Of a stretch of DNA of 64,000 bases, positions 34,528 to 44,090 are shown piece after piece (position 1 is the first letter of the stretch; every line of letters starts with the position of its first letter). The position numbers were made by a program, and so were the translations under genes. The notes beneath the pieces were generated by a model. That model was given only the letters and a program-made list of their open reading frames with translations, was not told the origin of the DNA and did not search any database. Source of the DNA: Paenibacillus antri (GTDB taxonomy: Bacteria > Bacillota > Bacilli > Paenibacillales > YIM-B00363); contig NZ_VCIW01000020.1 in assembly GCF_005765165.1 (NCBI RefSeq), positions 95,088-159,087 of the forward strand. Direction: 5' to 3'.

Positions 34528-34540
34528 TTCCGCGGGCCGA

Positions 34541-36049
34541 TTACGCGTGGTGAATGCGCGGCATCGCCAGCGGCTCCTTGCCGAGCTCCGCCCAGACGAA
34601 TTTCAACAGCAGCTCGCTCTTGACCGCCGCGAACGCGGGGTCGCCCCACCGATTGTTCAACTCCTGCGGATCCTGCTCGAGATCGAACAGCTCTCCGTAC
34701 GTCTGATTATAGTAGACGGTCAGTTTATAACGCCGGTCAACGTACGTCTTCTGATGGATCGTCGTCGGTTCGTGCCTGAACTCGCACAAAATATGATCCC
34801 TCGCCGCGCTCTTCTGTCCCGTCCACACCTCCGACTGGTCCACCCCCGACATGCCGTGCGGCATCGGGATGCCCGCGAACGAGAGGAACGTCGGCGCCAG
34901 GTCGACGAGCGACTGCATCGCGTGCGACACGTCCCCGGCCGGCACGCGTCCGGGATACCGAACGAGGAACGGCAGCTTGATCAAGTCCTCGTACATGAAC
35001 CCCCCCTTCGCCTGCAGCCCGTGCTGCCCGAAGAAGTGGCCGTGGTCCGTCGTGAACACGACGATCGTGTCGTCCGCCAGCCCCAGTTCGTCCAGCCGGT
35101 CCAGGATGCGGCCGATATATTTATCGAGCAGACTCACCATGCCGTAGTACGTCGAGACGAGTCGCTTGCGTTCCGCTTCGGGCAGCAGATGCGAATGATA
35201 GCCGTGAATTTCCTGCCCGGTTTCCTTCAAGTACGAGAAGTCCGGCCGTTCGGTTTGCGTTAAGCCGAAATGCGGCGGATTGTTCTCATGCTCTCCCGGC
35301 GCCGCCTCGGGAATCGTCAGCGCGTCCGGGTCGTACATCGTATCCCAAGGCTCCGGGACGAGATACGGCGGATGCGGATCGAAGAAGCTCGCCCACAGGA
35401 AGAAGCTGTCGTCGTTCGAGCGGTACTGCGTAAGGAGGGCGTTCGTGCGCTCCGCGATCCACGTATTGTAATGGTATTCCTCGGGGATGTCCCATTTGTG
35501 CAGCTTAGCCTTATCCATCGTGCCGGTCGGCGGCAGGAAGTAATCCCGCCAGTTCGCGCAGCCCTTCTCCTCCAGCCAGATCGCGTAATGCTGCCCGACA
35601 TGCGCCTCGTTCGTATGGTTTCTCGCCAGCTCGACATGATCGAAGCCGTAGAAGCGCTCGTCGAACCGCCGCCAATAGTCCAAATCCTGCAGCAGCGGAT
35701 ACGCTTCCAGCGAGGGATACTCCTCGGTGCTCTTCAACGGTTGAAAATGCGCCTTCCCGACGAGCGCGGTTCGGTATCCGTTCGCGGCGAAGTCGTCGCC
35801 GACGACATGCCGGTCCTCCAGCAGCTTCGTCCCGAGCGTCCAAGCTCCGTGTTGGCTCGGGTATTGACCCGTCAGAATCGACGCTCTCGTCGGCGTGCAT
35901 GTCGGATTGGGACAATAGGCCCTCGCGAACGTCGTGCCTTCGCGAACGAGCCGGTCTAGATTCGGCGTATGCAGCTCGGCGTTGAAGGCGCCGATCGTAT
36001 TCCAATGCTGTTGATCGCTTGTGATGAGCAGAATGTTAGGACGTTTCAA
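34541..36049 (-). CDS. Type I sulfatase
   Basis: The 502-residue enzyme has the sulfatase signature NPTCTPTRASILTG, where C51 is the residue converted to formylglycine, metal-binding D12 in LLITSDQQHWNTIG, and VVFTTDHGHFFGQHG further on. It lacks a signal peptide, so it should act in the cytoplasm. Substrates of such sulfatases are sulfated sugars or aryl sulfates. A formylglycine-generating enzyme is not encoded in this window. It is divergent from an AraC regulator that probably controls it. Confidence 0.93.
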   Translation of the reverse strand: MKRPNILLITSDQQHWNTIGAFNAELHTPNLDRLVREGTTFARAYCPNPTCTPTRASILTGQYPSQHGAWTLGTKLLEDRHVVGDDFAANGYRTALVGKAHFQPLKSTEEYPSLEAYPLLQDLDYWRRFDERFYGFDHVELARNHTNEAHVGQHYAIWLEEKGCANWRDYFLPPTGTMDKAKLHKWDIPEEYHYNTWIAERTNALLTQYRSNDDSFFLWASFFDPHPPYLVPEPWDTMYDPDALTIPEAAPGEHENNPPHFGLTQTERPDFSYLKETGQEIHGYHSHLLPEAERKRLVSTYYGMVSLLDKYIGRILDRLDELGLADDTIVVFTTDHGHFFGQHGLQAKGGFMYEDLIKLPFLVRYPGRVPAGDVSHAMQSLVDLAPTFLSFAGIPMPHGMSGVDQSEVWTGQKSAARDHILCEFRHEPTTIHQKTYVDRRYKLTVYYNQTYGELFDLEQDPQELNNRWGDPAFAAVKSELLLKFVWAELGKEPLAMPRIHHA

Positions 36050-36176
36050 TGGATGGCCCCCTTATCGTGTAGAACCGGAATATAGAAATCATATGAAACC
36101 GGCGGGCCGGATACCATGCCAAAATGTTATAATGATTGTCATATTGTTAGGTCGTATCGGAACGGAGGAAGGAGAA

Positions 36177-37049
36177 GTGCAGGAATATGCAAGAGAGTTC
36201 GCCGAATTTCGGCTGCAGGTGCCTTCGGAGCTGCTGCGAGCCGGAGGCGTCTATCTGCTGCGTTCGGGCCGGAATCGGGCGAAACCCGATTACGACGTCG
36301 GACCGAAGATGATCGAATGCTTTAGCTTTCATTTCGTCGTGGCGGGCAGCCTGCTGCTGACCGACGAGCGGGGCCGAACATTCGCGGTGGGGGAGGGGGA
36401 AATGTTTTGTCTATTCCCCAATGTGTCGTACCGGTATAAGATCGCGGATGCGTCCTCGGAATTGCGGATGCAGTGGTTCGCTTTCGGCGGGCCGCAATCG
36501 CCGCATCTGTGCGCCGCGCTGGGGTTGACGCCGGAGCGCCCGACCATGGGCGTCGATCTCGGCCCCCGTTGGCGCGAGCTGGCGAACCGCCTTCATGCGA
36601 GCGTCGGCGGCGGCGATCCGATCCGTCAGCTGCGCTCGTTCTACGAGCTGATCGAATGGATGCGCATCGGGACGCCGCAGCAGGATCGCCCCGCCCGGCC
36701 GCGGGATTGGCTCGCGCATTGCGCCTCTTACATCCGGCTGCACTATGCCGAGCCGATCCGCGTCGAGGCGCTGGCGGAAGAGGCCGGCGTTCACCGCTCG
36801 TACCTGTCCGACGCGTTCCGCAAGGAGTACGGCATGTCGCCGAAGCAATACGTCACGAGCCTGCGCATGGCGAACGCCGCGGATTTGCTGCGGGACAGCG
36901 AGCTGCCCGTGCAGGACATCGCGGCGACCGTCGGCTACCCGGACTTGTTCGCCTTCACCCGGGCGTTCACGAAGCATTATCGCATGTCGCCGACCGCCTA
37001 TCGGCTCTCGGGGGCGGGGGCGGGCTCCTCCGATACGCTTACGCCCTGA
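36177..37049 (+). CDS. AraC-family regulator next to the sulfatase
   Basis: A 290-residue protein with an N-terminal sensor (IECFSFHFVVAGSLLLTDERG, GEMFCLFPNVSYRYKI) and C-terminal AraC helix-turn-helix pair at about 185-280 (IRVEALAEEAGVHRSYLSDAFRKEYG and VQDIAATVGYPDLFAFTRAFTKHY). The GTG at 36177 is chosen: a GGAGG site lies 8 bases before it, while the upstream open extension has no ribosome site. The end overlaps the Nudix gene by 11 bases. Confidence 0.87.
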   Translation: MQEYAREFAEFRLQVPSELLRAGGVYLLRSGRNRAKPDYDVGPKMIECFSFHFVVAGSLLLTDERGRTFAVGEGEMFCLFPNVSYRYKIADASSELRMQWFAFGGPQSPHLCAALGLTPERPTMGVDLGPRWRELANRLHASVGGGDPIRQLRSFYELIEWMRIGTPQQDRPARPRDWLAHCASYIRLHYAEPIRVEALAEEAGVHRSYLSDAFRKEYGMSPKQYVTSLRMANAADLLRDSELPVQDIAATVGYPDLFAFTRAFTKHYRMSPTAYRLSGAGAGSSDTLTP

Positions 37050-37596
37050 ACCCGCGGCCGCCTTGCATCGGCGGGTTCGGCTCGCGGTCGAACGCCAGAC
37101 CCTCCGACTTGCCGCGCAGCGCCACGTCCACGAGCCATCGCGTGAACGGCGCCACGTTCATCCGCTCCATCTCCTCCGGGCCATAGAAGCCGGCGCCGTC
37201 GACTTCGACGCCGTCCGGCGTCGGGTCGCCTCCCTCGTATTCCATCGCGAACGCGATGTACACGTTGTGGATGCTTCTAGGCTGGTCGCGCAGCGCGACC
37301 ACGCTCTTCACGGACGCGCGGACGCCGCTTTCCTCGAACACCTCGCGGCGAATCGTCTCGTCGATCGGCTCCAGCTGCTCGATGTAACCGCCCGGATTCG
37401 TCCAATATCCCTTCCCGGGCTCCTGCGCCCGGCGCACGAGCAGCACCTTGCCGTCCTTCGCGACGAGCGCGCCGACGCCGACGCTGTAGTTGCCCCAATG
37501 CACGAAGCTGCACGCCGTGCACGCGCGTCGCGGCGTTCCGTCGATATCGCGCGATTCCAGCGGTTGTCCGCAAGCCATACAAAACTTCGCTTCCAT
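37039..37596 (-). CDS. Nudix hydrolase with zinc-ribbon N terminus
   Basis: The 185-residue protein begins with a zinc ribbon (CMACG ... CTACS, cysteines 6, 9, 26 and 29) followed by a Nudix fold. The Nudix box GYIEQLEPIDETIRREVFEESGV fits GX5EX7REUXEEXGU exactly. Such NADH-pyrophosphatase-like proteins hydrolyse nucleoside diphosphates linked to other groups; the substrate is not clear. It stands alone, convergent with the AraC gene. Confidence 0.9.
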   Translation of the reverse strand: MEAKFCMACGQPLESRDIDGTPRRACTACSFVHWGNYSVGVGALVAKDGKVLLVRRAQEPGKGYWTNPGGYIEQLEPIDETIRREVFEESGVRASVKSVVALRDQPRSIHNVYIAFAMEYEGGDPTPDGVEVDGAGFYGPEEMERMNVAPFTRWLVDVALRGKSEGLAFDREPNPPMQGGRGFRA

Positions 37597-37728
37597 CCCA
37601 GCACCCCTGACCTGTCATAGCGGTTATCGTTCCATACTCCCCAATATAAGGCAGGTCGGGGGCTAGGACAATCCTTTTCTCCGCTTAAAGCTCAGGCTCC
37701 TTATGTTCTGCGAACACGCGCGGCAGGT

Positions 37729-40353
37729 TTACTTGGCCTCCCTCCCGGCTGCGACGGCCGCCAACATTTCGATGGAGTCCGGCAAATGCTCCCCGATCAG
37801 CTCAAGACAAACGATCAGATTGATCGACCATTGGGAAACCGTATTCGTAGAGATCCATGGAATTTCTTGAATCGGCCGTATGTATTCGAGGCGGGGGACC
37901 GGCCGCGCTTCAAGCGGCATGGTCACGCTCCAGCCGAAGCCGCTCCGAAGCAAATAATCCCAAGCTTGCTCGGCCAACGCCCTGTTCTTGTCGCGGTCGG
38001 CCGCGAACGCCATCATCGCCGTCGACAGCATCGGAATGTTCCAATCCTTGCCCTGCAGCGCGCCGCCCGTTCTCCGCGCTTTCTCTTCCTTCGGAAGATT
38101 GTAAAACTCGCCGTATTCCGCCAGCATCCGGTCCCATTCCGGGTCCTTCAGCAGCATGGCCATCTCCTGCCACACCTGCGCGCCGCCCATGCAAATCATC
38201 AGGTGATGTCCGTAATTTTCGTCGCCGAAATACATTAGCTCCCCGGTTTTCGGCTCATAACCGAAGACGGGACCGGTCAGCAGCCGGTGAGGCATCCCTT
38301 TCAAGCACTCGACCCCGCGCAGCATCTTATCCCGGTAAGCGGCGTCCTCGTAACGTTCCCATTGAACCAGCCAGTTGGAGCAAAACGCCGACCAATCCGG
38401 TCCGCTGCGCGTATGCGTCGGAAACTCGTCCTTGGCGAAGTACGCGCGCATCGGATCCAGCCGGAGCGTCGCGTAATCCGCGTCCTTCGCCTCGTCCATG
38501 ATGTCTCCGATCCGCTCATCCGCCGTTAGATAATAGTAATATTTATGCAGCCCGGCCATGCCGATCCTCGCTTCCTTGCAGCCGCAGCCCCAGTGCAGCA
38601 CGTTATGCCTAGACCCGAGCCCGGCGTATTCGCCGATATGGTAGACGTCTACCTCGCTCGTATGTCTCGTCATCGCTTCCGCGAACCGGAAGACGTCCTC
38701 CCGCCCCGAACGCAGGAACATATACCAGAGCCAGATGTTCGGAGCGAGCTCCGTATTTTGCCAGGCGCAGCCGCCGATGTCGTAGCGCCATGTATGGCGG
38801 ACCGGGTCGTAGCTGTGCATCACGTCGCCGTAGTCCCAGAAGCCGTACCATCTTCGCTGCTCGATTTCATCCTGATAGAACCGGACGAGCCGATCCAACG
38901 TATCCTCAAGTTGAACCTTTAACGGGGTGGATCGGTCCGGCAAACTCCAGGCTCCGAGCGCTTTCGTCTCGTAGAAGCGGGCCGGCTCGCACACGAGCAG
39001 CGGCGGCGACTCCTTCTCCCGAACCATCGCGGCGAACGTCTCCGCGTCCGGCGTCCCGTCGCAGCACCACCAAGTCAGCTCGCTCGTGTTGCCGACGCCG
39101 TACGGCGTGCTGCGCAGCTCGTCGGCGCCTTCGTAACAAGATCTCACATGCGTTTCCGTATCGTAATGGCGCAGATCCATCGCCGGAGCGTCCGGCGACC
39201 AAAACCATGCCGTCACGGACGCTTCGTCCCGGTCGGCGCCGGACGCCTCGAGCGCGGACGGGAACTTTTCCCAGAAGCGGCGCACGCCGACGGCCAGCCC
39301 GCCCCCTTCGCCGCCGGCATACGCCAAGCCGCCGGATCTGCCCCCGACGGCGGCCCGAATCCAACCGCACCCTTCCTTCGTGCGCTTCACAATCGCGTAC
39401 GAGTCGGCGGTTTGCTGCGTCAGCTTGAAATCCCCCCATACCGGGGAATCGTCAAGCAAGGAGAGCAGCTCCGCGTCCTCCGACTCGTCGAGGACGATGC
39501 AGGCGCCGGCCGTCTGCCGTTCGTACAAGCTTCGCTGACGCTCCGGCAGACGAAACGTCATGAGCCCCTTGGGCGATTCGGCGAACCCTCCCGTGTCGCC
39601 CGCGAACCGGATATGCCGGTTGTAGAGCGGTCCCTTCATCGGCACCGAGAAGCGGATCCCCAGCCCTCGAATGAAATCTTGGTGCGGGTTCCCGTCGTAG
39701 AGGAACGTATGGACCGCCCGAACCGAAGCCGCGCCCGCGTAGAAATACAGCCGCAGCGTGAACGGCAGCCACTTGCGCCCGCTCCCTTCGATGCGATGGC
39801 GGCCGGCGATCTTGACGACTGCGCGAATCGGGCCGGCCTGCTCCACCGTCGTTCGCTCGACGGCGCTCTCGATCGGTTCCAGGGCGACGGCGTTCCGCCC
39901 GGACGTCCGCACGCGCGCCTCGCGCACGCCGACTAACCGGCCGTCCGTACAAACCGGCACGCCGTCCCGGAGCATCTCCCGAATGATCGAAGCGCCGGAG
40001 CGGTTCAACGCGCAGCTCATCGCTCCGGTATCCACTTCGACGGCGGCGTCGGTTTCCTTCACGACGAGCGGAGCCTCTGCGCGGACGCCCTCCCCGATCT
40101 CCAGCGCGTACCCTTCCTCCGCCCCGCCGGCAGGGAACATTGCTGCGTGCGCCGTCCACTTCACGCTGCCGTCCGGCCAATACGCCGTCGGCCAGCTCTG
40201 CACCGCCACCTTCGTCCCGCTCCGCCCGCGCAGCGCGAGCGATGCGTCCCGATGCAGCGCGCCTTCCTTCCAAGGCACGCCCCAGGTCGCCCCGGACGCC
40301 AGCGCGGGCGGCTTCCCGAGCCATGCCAGCGTCGCTCGATCGTTCGTCTTCAT
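37729..40353 (-). CDS. yetA: YetA-like exo-rhamnogalacturonan lyase family protein
   Basis: The 874-residue protein matches the large YetA/exo-rhamnogalacturonan lyase type: an N-terminal beta-sandwich with TAYWPDGSVKWTAHAA and FLYDGNPHQDFIRGLGIRFSVPMKG, and a C-terminal alpha-barrel region with WRYDIGGCAWQNTELAPNIWLWYMFLRSGRED, VYHIGEYAGLGSRHNVLHWGCGCKEAR (displayed in parts) and HTRSGPDW. No signal peptide is present, so it works on imported unsaturated oligomers. It is the last gene of the second ABC cluster, next to a YesU-like protein, as expected for rhamnogalacturonan use. Catalytic residues were not assigned. Confidence 0.83.
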   Translation of the reverse strand: MKTNDRATLAWLGKPPALASGATWGVPWKEGALHRDASLALRGRSGTKVAVQSWPTAYWPDGSVKWTAHAAMFPAGGAEEGYALEIGEGVRAEAPLVVKETDAAVEVDTGAMSCALNRSGASIIREMLRDGVPVCTDGRLVGVREARVRTSGRNAVALEPIESAVERTTVEQAGPIRAVVKIAGRHRIEGSGRKWLPFTLRLYFYAGAASVRAVHTFLYDGNPHQDFIRGLGIRFSVPMKGPLYNRHIRFAGDTGGFAESPKGLMTFRLPERQRSLYERQTAGACIVLDESEDAELLSLLDDSPVWGDFKLTQQTADSYAIVKRTKEGCGWIRAAVGGRSGGLAYAGGEGGGLAVGVRRFWEKFPSALEASGADRDEASVTAWFWSPDAPAMDLRHYDTETHVRSCYEGADELRSTPYGVGNTSELTWWCCDGTPDAETFAAMVREKESPPLLVCEPARFYETKALGAWSLPDRSTPLKVQLEDTLDRLVRFYQDEIEQRRWYGFWDYGDVMHSYDPVRHTWRYDIGGCAWQNTELAPNIWLWYMFLRSGREDVFRFAEAMTRHTSEVDVYHIGEYAGLGSRHNVLHWGCGCKEARIGMAGLHKYYYYLTADERIGDIMDEAKDADYATLRLDPMRAYFAKDEFPTHTRSGPDWSAFCSNWLVQWERYEDAAYRDKMLRGVECLKGMPHRLLTGPVFGYEPKTGELMYFGDENYGHHLMICMGGAQVWQEMAMLLKDPEWDRMLAEYGEFYNLPKEEKARRTGGALQGKDWNIPMLSTAMMAFAADRDKNRALAEQAWDYLLRSGFGWSVTMPLEARPVPRLEYIRPIQEIPWISTNTVSQWSINLIVCLELIGEHLPDSIEMLAAVAAGREAK

Positions 40354-40368
40354 TCGCCCTCATCTCCT

Positions 40369-41070
40369 TTACAGTCGATACACCTCTAGATCGGAATATT
40401 CGGCGATCAATGGCGCCATCTGCCGAAAGCCGATGCGCCCGCCGCCCAGTACGGGTCCGTACGACTTCCCGTCGTCCGCGAACCGGAAAATCGGCAGCTC
40501 GTCGATCGAAAACTCGATGGAAGGGCCGCGCTTAAGCACCTGCATCCGATACGGCGGATCGCAGTCGGCCGCGCCCGGAATCGGGTCGGCCCCTTGCGCG
40601 ACGAGATGAAACCCGTAGCTCTTGCGTAAGTTGCAGGTCTGGAATCGGCGTTCCGACGCGTTGCTTTTTCGAAAATACGAGATGTGGTACGCGTCGATGT
40701 CCCCGTGGTGGTATTGATCGTATATGCCGGTTCTCCGCGACAACGCCGGATCGAACAGATCCTCCCCGTTCCGCCCCGCGGCGGCGAAAAATAAAATGCA
40801 AAGCCCCGGCTGGCGGACGGGCCAAAACTTCCACCGGATGGCGATGTCCGCCGGGAACGTCTCCTTGCACCAGTAGACGATATTCGCGGCTTGCCCTTCC
40901 CCGGGGTCTCGCCGGCTCTCCAGCCGCATCCGATCCTGCGGGAACGTGACCGCCCCGTCCCCCTCCATGACGAAGTCCGCCGTGTCGCCGGCGTTCGCGA
41001 GCCGGTTGGCATACAGCAGCTCCCCGAGCTCTCGTTCCTCCTCGCGCCCCTCGTTCCTGACGCCGTCCAC
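40369..41070 (-). CDS. yesU: YesU-like DUF1961 protein
   Basis: A 233-residue beta-sandwich protein with family stretches DRMRLESRRDPGEG, ANIVYWCKETFPADIAIRW, YDQYHHGDIDAYHISYFRK and GGGRIGFRQMAPLIAEYSDL. It is related to Bacillus YesU (DUF1961), a jelly-roll protein from the rhamnogalacturonan cluster whose biochemical role is not established. Cytoplasmic; lies 13 bases from the FG-GAP gene and 15 bases from yetA. Confidence 0.82.
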   Translation of the reverse strand: MDGVRNEGREEERELGELLYANRLANAGDTADFVMEGDGAVTFPQDRMRLESRRDPGEGQAANIVYWCKETFPADIAIRWKFWPVRQPGLCILFFAAAGRNGEDLFDPALSRRTGIYDQYHHGDIDAYHISYFRKSNASERRFQTCNLRKSYGFHLVAQGADPIPGAADCDPPYRMQVLKRGPSIEFSIDELPIFRFADDGKSYGPVLGGGRIGFRQMAPLIAEYSDLEVYRL

Positions 41071-41083
41071 TTGCGATCCCCTC

Positions 41084-42355
41084 CTACCGATATTCTCCGC
41101 CGGGATACAGCGTGGAGCTGTACAGCCGCTTCGGCTGAGGCAGCGGCACTCCGGGCCGCGCCGGAATCAGCTCGCTCGCCCGGCTGCCGAAAATCGACAC
41201 CGTCGACGCGTCGTAAATCAGTACCTGCTCCCGGCCCGACCCGATCAAATCCGCATGCGCGGCGTAGCCGTCGACCGGGAACGACGCGACAGCGTTCATA
41301 TGCCCGTCGTACAGCGTCGGATAGACGCCGCCCCCGCGCCGGTACGCCAAAATATAATCGAGCGGTCCGTCGTCCCAATGGCGGAGCGTCTCGACGATCG
41401 TCAGCCAGCCGCTCGTCCGCCGGTCCTCCTTCCATAGCTCCCGCCCCTGCGAGTCTAGAAGAAACATCCCGTCCTTCCCGCTTTCCGTCCATCGGCCGCC
41501 GGTATCCCCGCGGCGGATCCGGTCGAGGCCAGCGACCTGCAGCCCCGGTACATCGTCCCGGAACTTGCCTAACGCGACATGCTGAGATTCGATCGATCCG
41601 TCGTACCGCCACAGCTCTCTCCCGCGCCGGTCGTACATGACGGTTACGCTGCCGCCGATGACGATCTCCTCCTCGCCGCGCGGGTCGCCGTCGACGTCCC
41701 CGACCCAGATGCAATCCGCATGATCGTCGAGATCGCGGGCGGACCAAAGCTTCGTCCCGTCATGATCCAGCAAATCGTAGCCGGCCATCACCTCGTCGCG
41801 CCCGTCTCCGTCGAAATCGTATACCCACGGGTAATGTCCCGGATTGCCCTCATGCTTCCACAGCAATCGAAAATCGCGATCGAGCGCCCATAACGTGCGG
41901 TATCGATCCTTCAGGATGACGTCCCGCGCCTGCGGCCCGCCCGTCAGGTTCGCGATGACGATGCAATCGTGAGCGTGCGGCCCCGGCAGGTCGAACGAAC
42001 GCTTCGTCTCCCCGGTGCGTCCGTCCAAGACGAGGAACCGCTTGTTCATGACGCACGCTACTTCGTTGCGGCCGTCTCCGTCGATATCGTAAATTTGCGC
42101 CGGATAATCCGATCCGGGCCCCCCGCAATCGGGATCGGGCGTGCCGACCTGCCACAGCAGTCGTCCGTCCAAATCGAAGGCGGTCAAGCACTGCACCTGA
42201 TGGGGGACGTACCGGTCGTCGATGCCGCCGTCCGGCTGGACCATTACGATCTCCATGCGGCCGTCCCCGTCGAGATCGCCGAGCAGCAGCTTGTTTCGGA
42301 GCCCCGCCCGCCGGATGTCGATCGTCTTCAGCAATACGGCTTCCGCTTGAGCCAT
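41084..42355 (-). CDS. FG-GAP/VCBS beta-propeller protein related to rhamnogalacturonan lyases
   Basis: The 423-residue protein consists of repeated blades with calcium-binding DGDGR motifs (LLLGDLDGDGRMEIVMVQ, YDIDGDGRNEVACVM, YDFDGDGRDEVMAGY, VGDVDGDPRGEEEIVIGG). PL11 rhamnogalacturonan lyases have the same propeller, but this protein is shorter than YesW/YesX (about 600 residues) and has no signal peptide. It could be an intracellular lyase or only a sugar-binding propeller. The C terminus PKRLYSSTLYPGGEYR is typical of the group. It follows a hairpin after the binding-protein gene. Confidence 0.75.
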   Translation of the reverse strand: MAQAEAVLLKTIDIRRAGLRNKLLLGDLDGDGRMEIVMVQPDGGIDDRYVPHQVQCLTAFDLDGRLLWQVGTPDPDCGGPGSDYPAQIYDIDGDGRNEVACVMNKRFLVLDGRTGETKRSFDLPGPHAHDCIVIANLTGGPQARDVILKDRYRTLWALDRDFRLLWKHEGNPGHYPWVYDFDGDGRDEVMAGYDLLDHDGTKLWSARDLDDHADCIWVGDVDGDPRGEEEIVIGGSVTVMYDRRGRELWRYDGSIESQHVALGKFRDDVPGLQVAGLDRIRRGDTGGRWTESGKDGMFLLDSQGRELWKEDRRTSGWLTIVETLRHWDDGPLDYILAYRRGGGVYPTLYDGHMNAVASFPVDGYAAHADLIGSGREQVLIYDASTVSIFGSRASELIPARPGVPLPQPKRLYSSTLYPGGEYR

Positions 42356-42378
42356 CCGCGTTCCTCCTCCGATGAAGC

Positions 42379-42415
42379 AATGGACAGTACGGCGAACGTT
42401 CGCGCACTGTCCATT
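42379..42415 (-). other. Strong hairpin between binding-protein and lyase-like genes
   Basis: AATGGACAGT pairs perfectly with ACTGTCCATT over 10 bp around a GAACGTTC core. It has no T tract, so it probably stabilises the binding-protein message rather than ending transcription. Confidence 0.6.
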
Positions 42416-42432
42416 CCCGCTAGAAATTATTA

Positions 42433-44028
42433 TTATTTGGACGCTTTATAGAGCTTATTAATTTCGTCGATGTAATCTTGACCGCCCGTAGACAACCACA
42501 GATCTATTGCGGCGTCGAGGCCGGCGTCGTCGATCTGGCCGACGATGTACTGAATGCGCGCGTCGTTGATAATGTTGTCGAGCTGCTGCCCCTTCTGCGC
42601 ATACACTTCGGAGACGAGCGGCTCCGCCGGGTTGCCGACGATGATCTCCTCGTTCTTCTTCTGCACGTCGGCGATCATTACATTGATGGCCGTCTGCTCG
42701 CGCGTCGGAATGACCGGCCCGATATACATCGTCATTTGGTTCAAGCTGAGGCGTTCTTTCTTAAGGCCCGCTTCTTGATCTTCGATCGGGACGACAAACC
42801 CGTCGACCATGTTGTAATGACGCCCTTCGATGCCGTTCTCCAGCACCATTTGCATCTCCACGTCGTTCAGCTGGTCGAGGAACGTCAATACGCGCTTCAG
42901 TTCTTCCTCGGTTTTCACCGCGCTCTTGGATATGGCAATGACGCCGTTGTAGCCGGACGTCGGCATGTCGCGGTGGCCCTTCGGACCGACCGGCGCCTGG
43001 AACACCGCCGTATACGACTCGTCGCGTTTGCCGTATTTTTCCTGCATACTGCCGTCGAGTCGGCGGGCGTTGTCCGCGACATCGACGAATACGCCGACTT
43101 CTCCGTTGACGAACGGGTCGTTCCAAACCGCCGAGTCCATGACCGCGAAATCTTCGTTCACGAGCTTCTCGTCATACATCTTCTTGAAAAACTTGAGCGC
43201 TTCGCGATATTCCGGCGTCATGTGCGTCGGTACGAGATTGCCGCTCGCATCCTCGCCCCACTTGTTCGGCGCGCCGAACCACACCTGCATAATGTCCCAC
43301 GGCCCGTGCCATTTCGTAATGACGATGCCGTACGTATCGTCCTTCCCGTTGCCGTCGGGATCGTTCTCGCTGAACGCTTTCATCACGTTGTAGAATTCAT
43401 CAAGCGTCTTCGGCGCTTCGAGACCGAGATTTTTCATCCAATCGCTATTGAGCGTCATCCCGTTCCGGCCGAGGGTGCGCGCGCGGTAAATGCCGTAGAG
43501 TTTGCCGTCGATGCTCGTATTGTTCAACACGACGGGATTCGCCTGGGCAAGATTTTCATAGTCTTTCAGATACGGCCCGATTTCCCAAAACGCGCCGTTA
43601 CGCGCCGCGTTAATAAAGCTCGGATTTTTCGGATCGGTAACCATGAGCGTGGGCAGCTCGCCCGACGCCAATGTGATGTTCATCTTGTCCGGGTACGAGC
43701 TGTTCGGCACGAACTGCATCGTCAGATCCGCGTTCGTGTATTCCTCGATCGTCTTAATAATGATGGAATCGTCATCCGGATACCCTAGGTTTTCCGGATC
43801 GAATCCCGGCACCATGAACGAAATTTTCAACGGCTCCTGCTTCGCGGGTTCCTGTTCCGCAGGCGCCTCCGCGCCTTTGTTGTCCGTCGTTTGCTGCGTT
43901 TCTCCGCCGGTCGAAGGCGCCGGTTCGCTGCCGCCTCCCGAGTTTCCCGAGCATGCCGCGAGCGCCGTCATGACGGCGGACAGCAGGATTGCGAGCGATG
44001 TTCTCGTTGTCCGTGTTTTCATCGACAT
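42433..44028 (-). CDS. Extracellular solute-binding lipoprotein (second sugar ABC system)
   Basis: A 531-residue LplA/YtcQ-type binding protein. Lipobox LAAC with lipidated C26, then a long low-complexity linker (SGNSGGGSEPAPSTGGETQQ). The mature part includes FDPENLGYPDDDSIIIKTIEE, YGIYRARTLGRNGMTLNSDW and a C terminus INDARIQYIVGQIDDAGLD. AAGGAGGG precedes the ATG by about 9 bases. It is the third gene after two permeases, the reverse of the order in the arabinoside locus. Likely ligand: rhamnogalacturonan oligomers, from the enzymes downstream. Confidence 0.94.
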   Translation of the reverse strand: MSMKTRTTRTSLAILLSAVMTALAACSGNSGGGSEPAPSTGGETQQTTDNKGAEAPAEQEPAKQEPLKISFMVPGFDPENLGYPDDDSIIIKTIEEYTNADLTMQFVPNSSYPDKMNITLASGELPTLMVTDPKNPSFINAARNGAFWEIGPYLKDYENLAQANPVVLNNTSIDGKLYGIYRARTLGRNGMTLNSDWMKNLGLEAPKTLDEFYNVMKAFSENDPDGNGKDDTYGIVITKWHGPWDIMQVWFGAPNKWGEDASGNLVPTHMTPEYREALKFFKKMYDEKLVNEDFAVMDSAVWNDPFVNGEVGVFVDVADNARRLDGSMQEKYGKRDESYTAVFQAPVGPKGHRDMPTSGYNGVIAISKSAVKTEEELKRVLTFLDQLNDVEMQMVLENGIEGRHYNMVDGFVVPIEDQEAGLKKERLSLNQMTMYIGPVIPTREQTAINVMIADVQKKNEEIIVGNPAEPLVSEVYAQKGQQLDNIINDARIQYIVGQIDDAGLDAAIDLWLSTGGQDYIDEINKLYKASK

Positions 44029-44090
44029 CTGTCTTACCCTCCTTATATTGGATCGCTTGTTTTATATAGATATCGCCGGTCGGCGACGAT

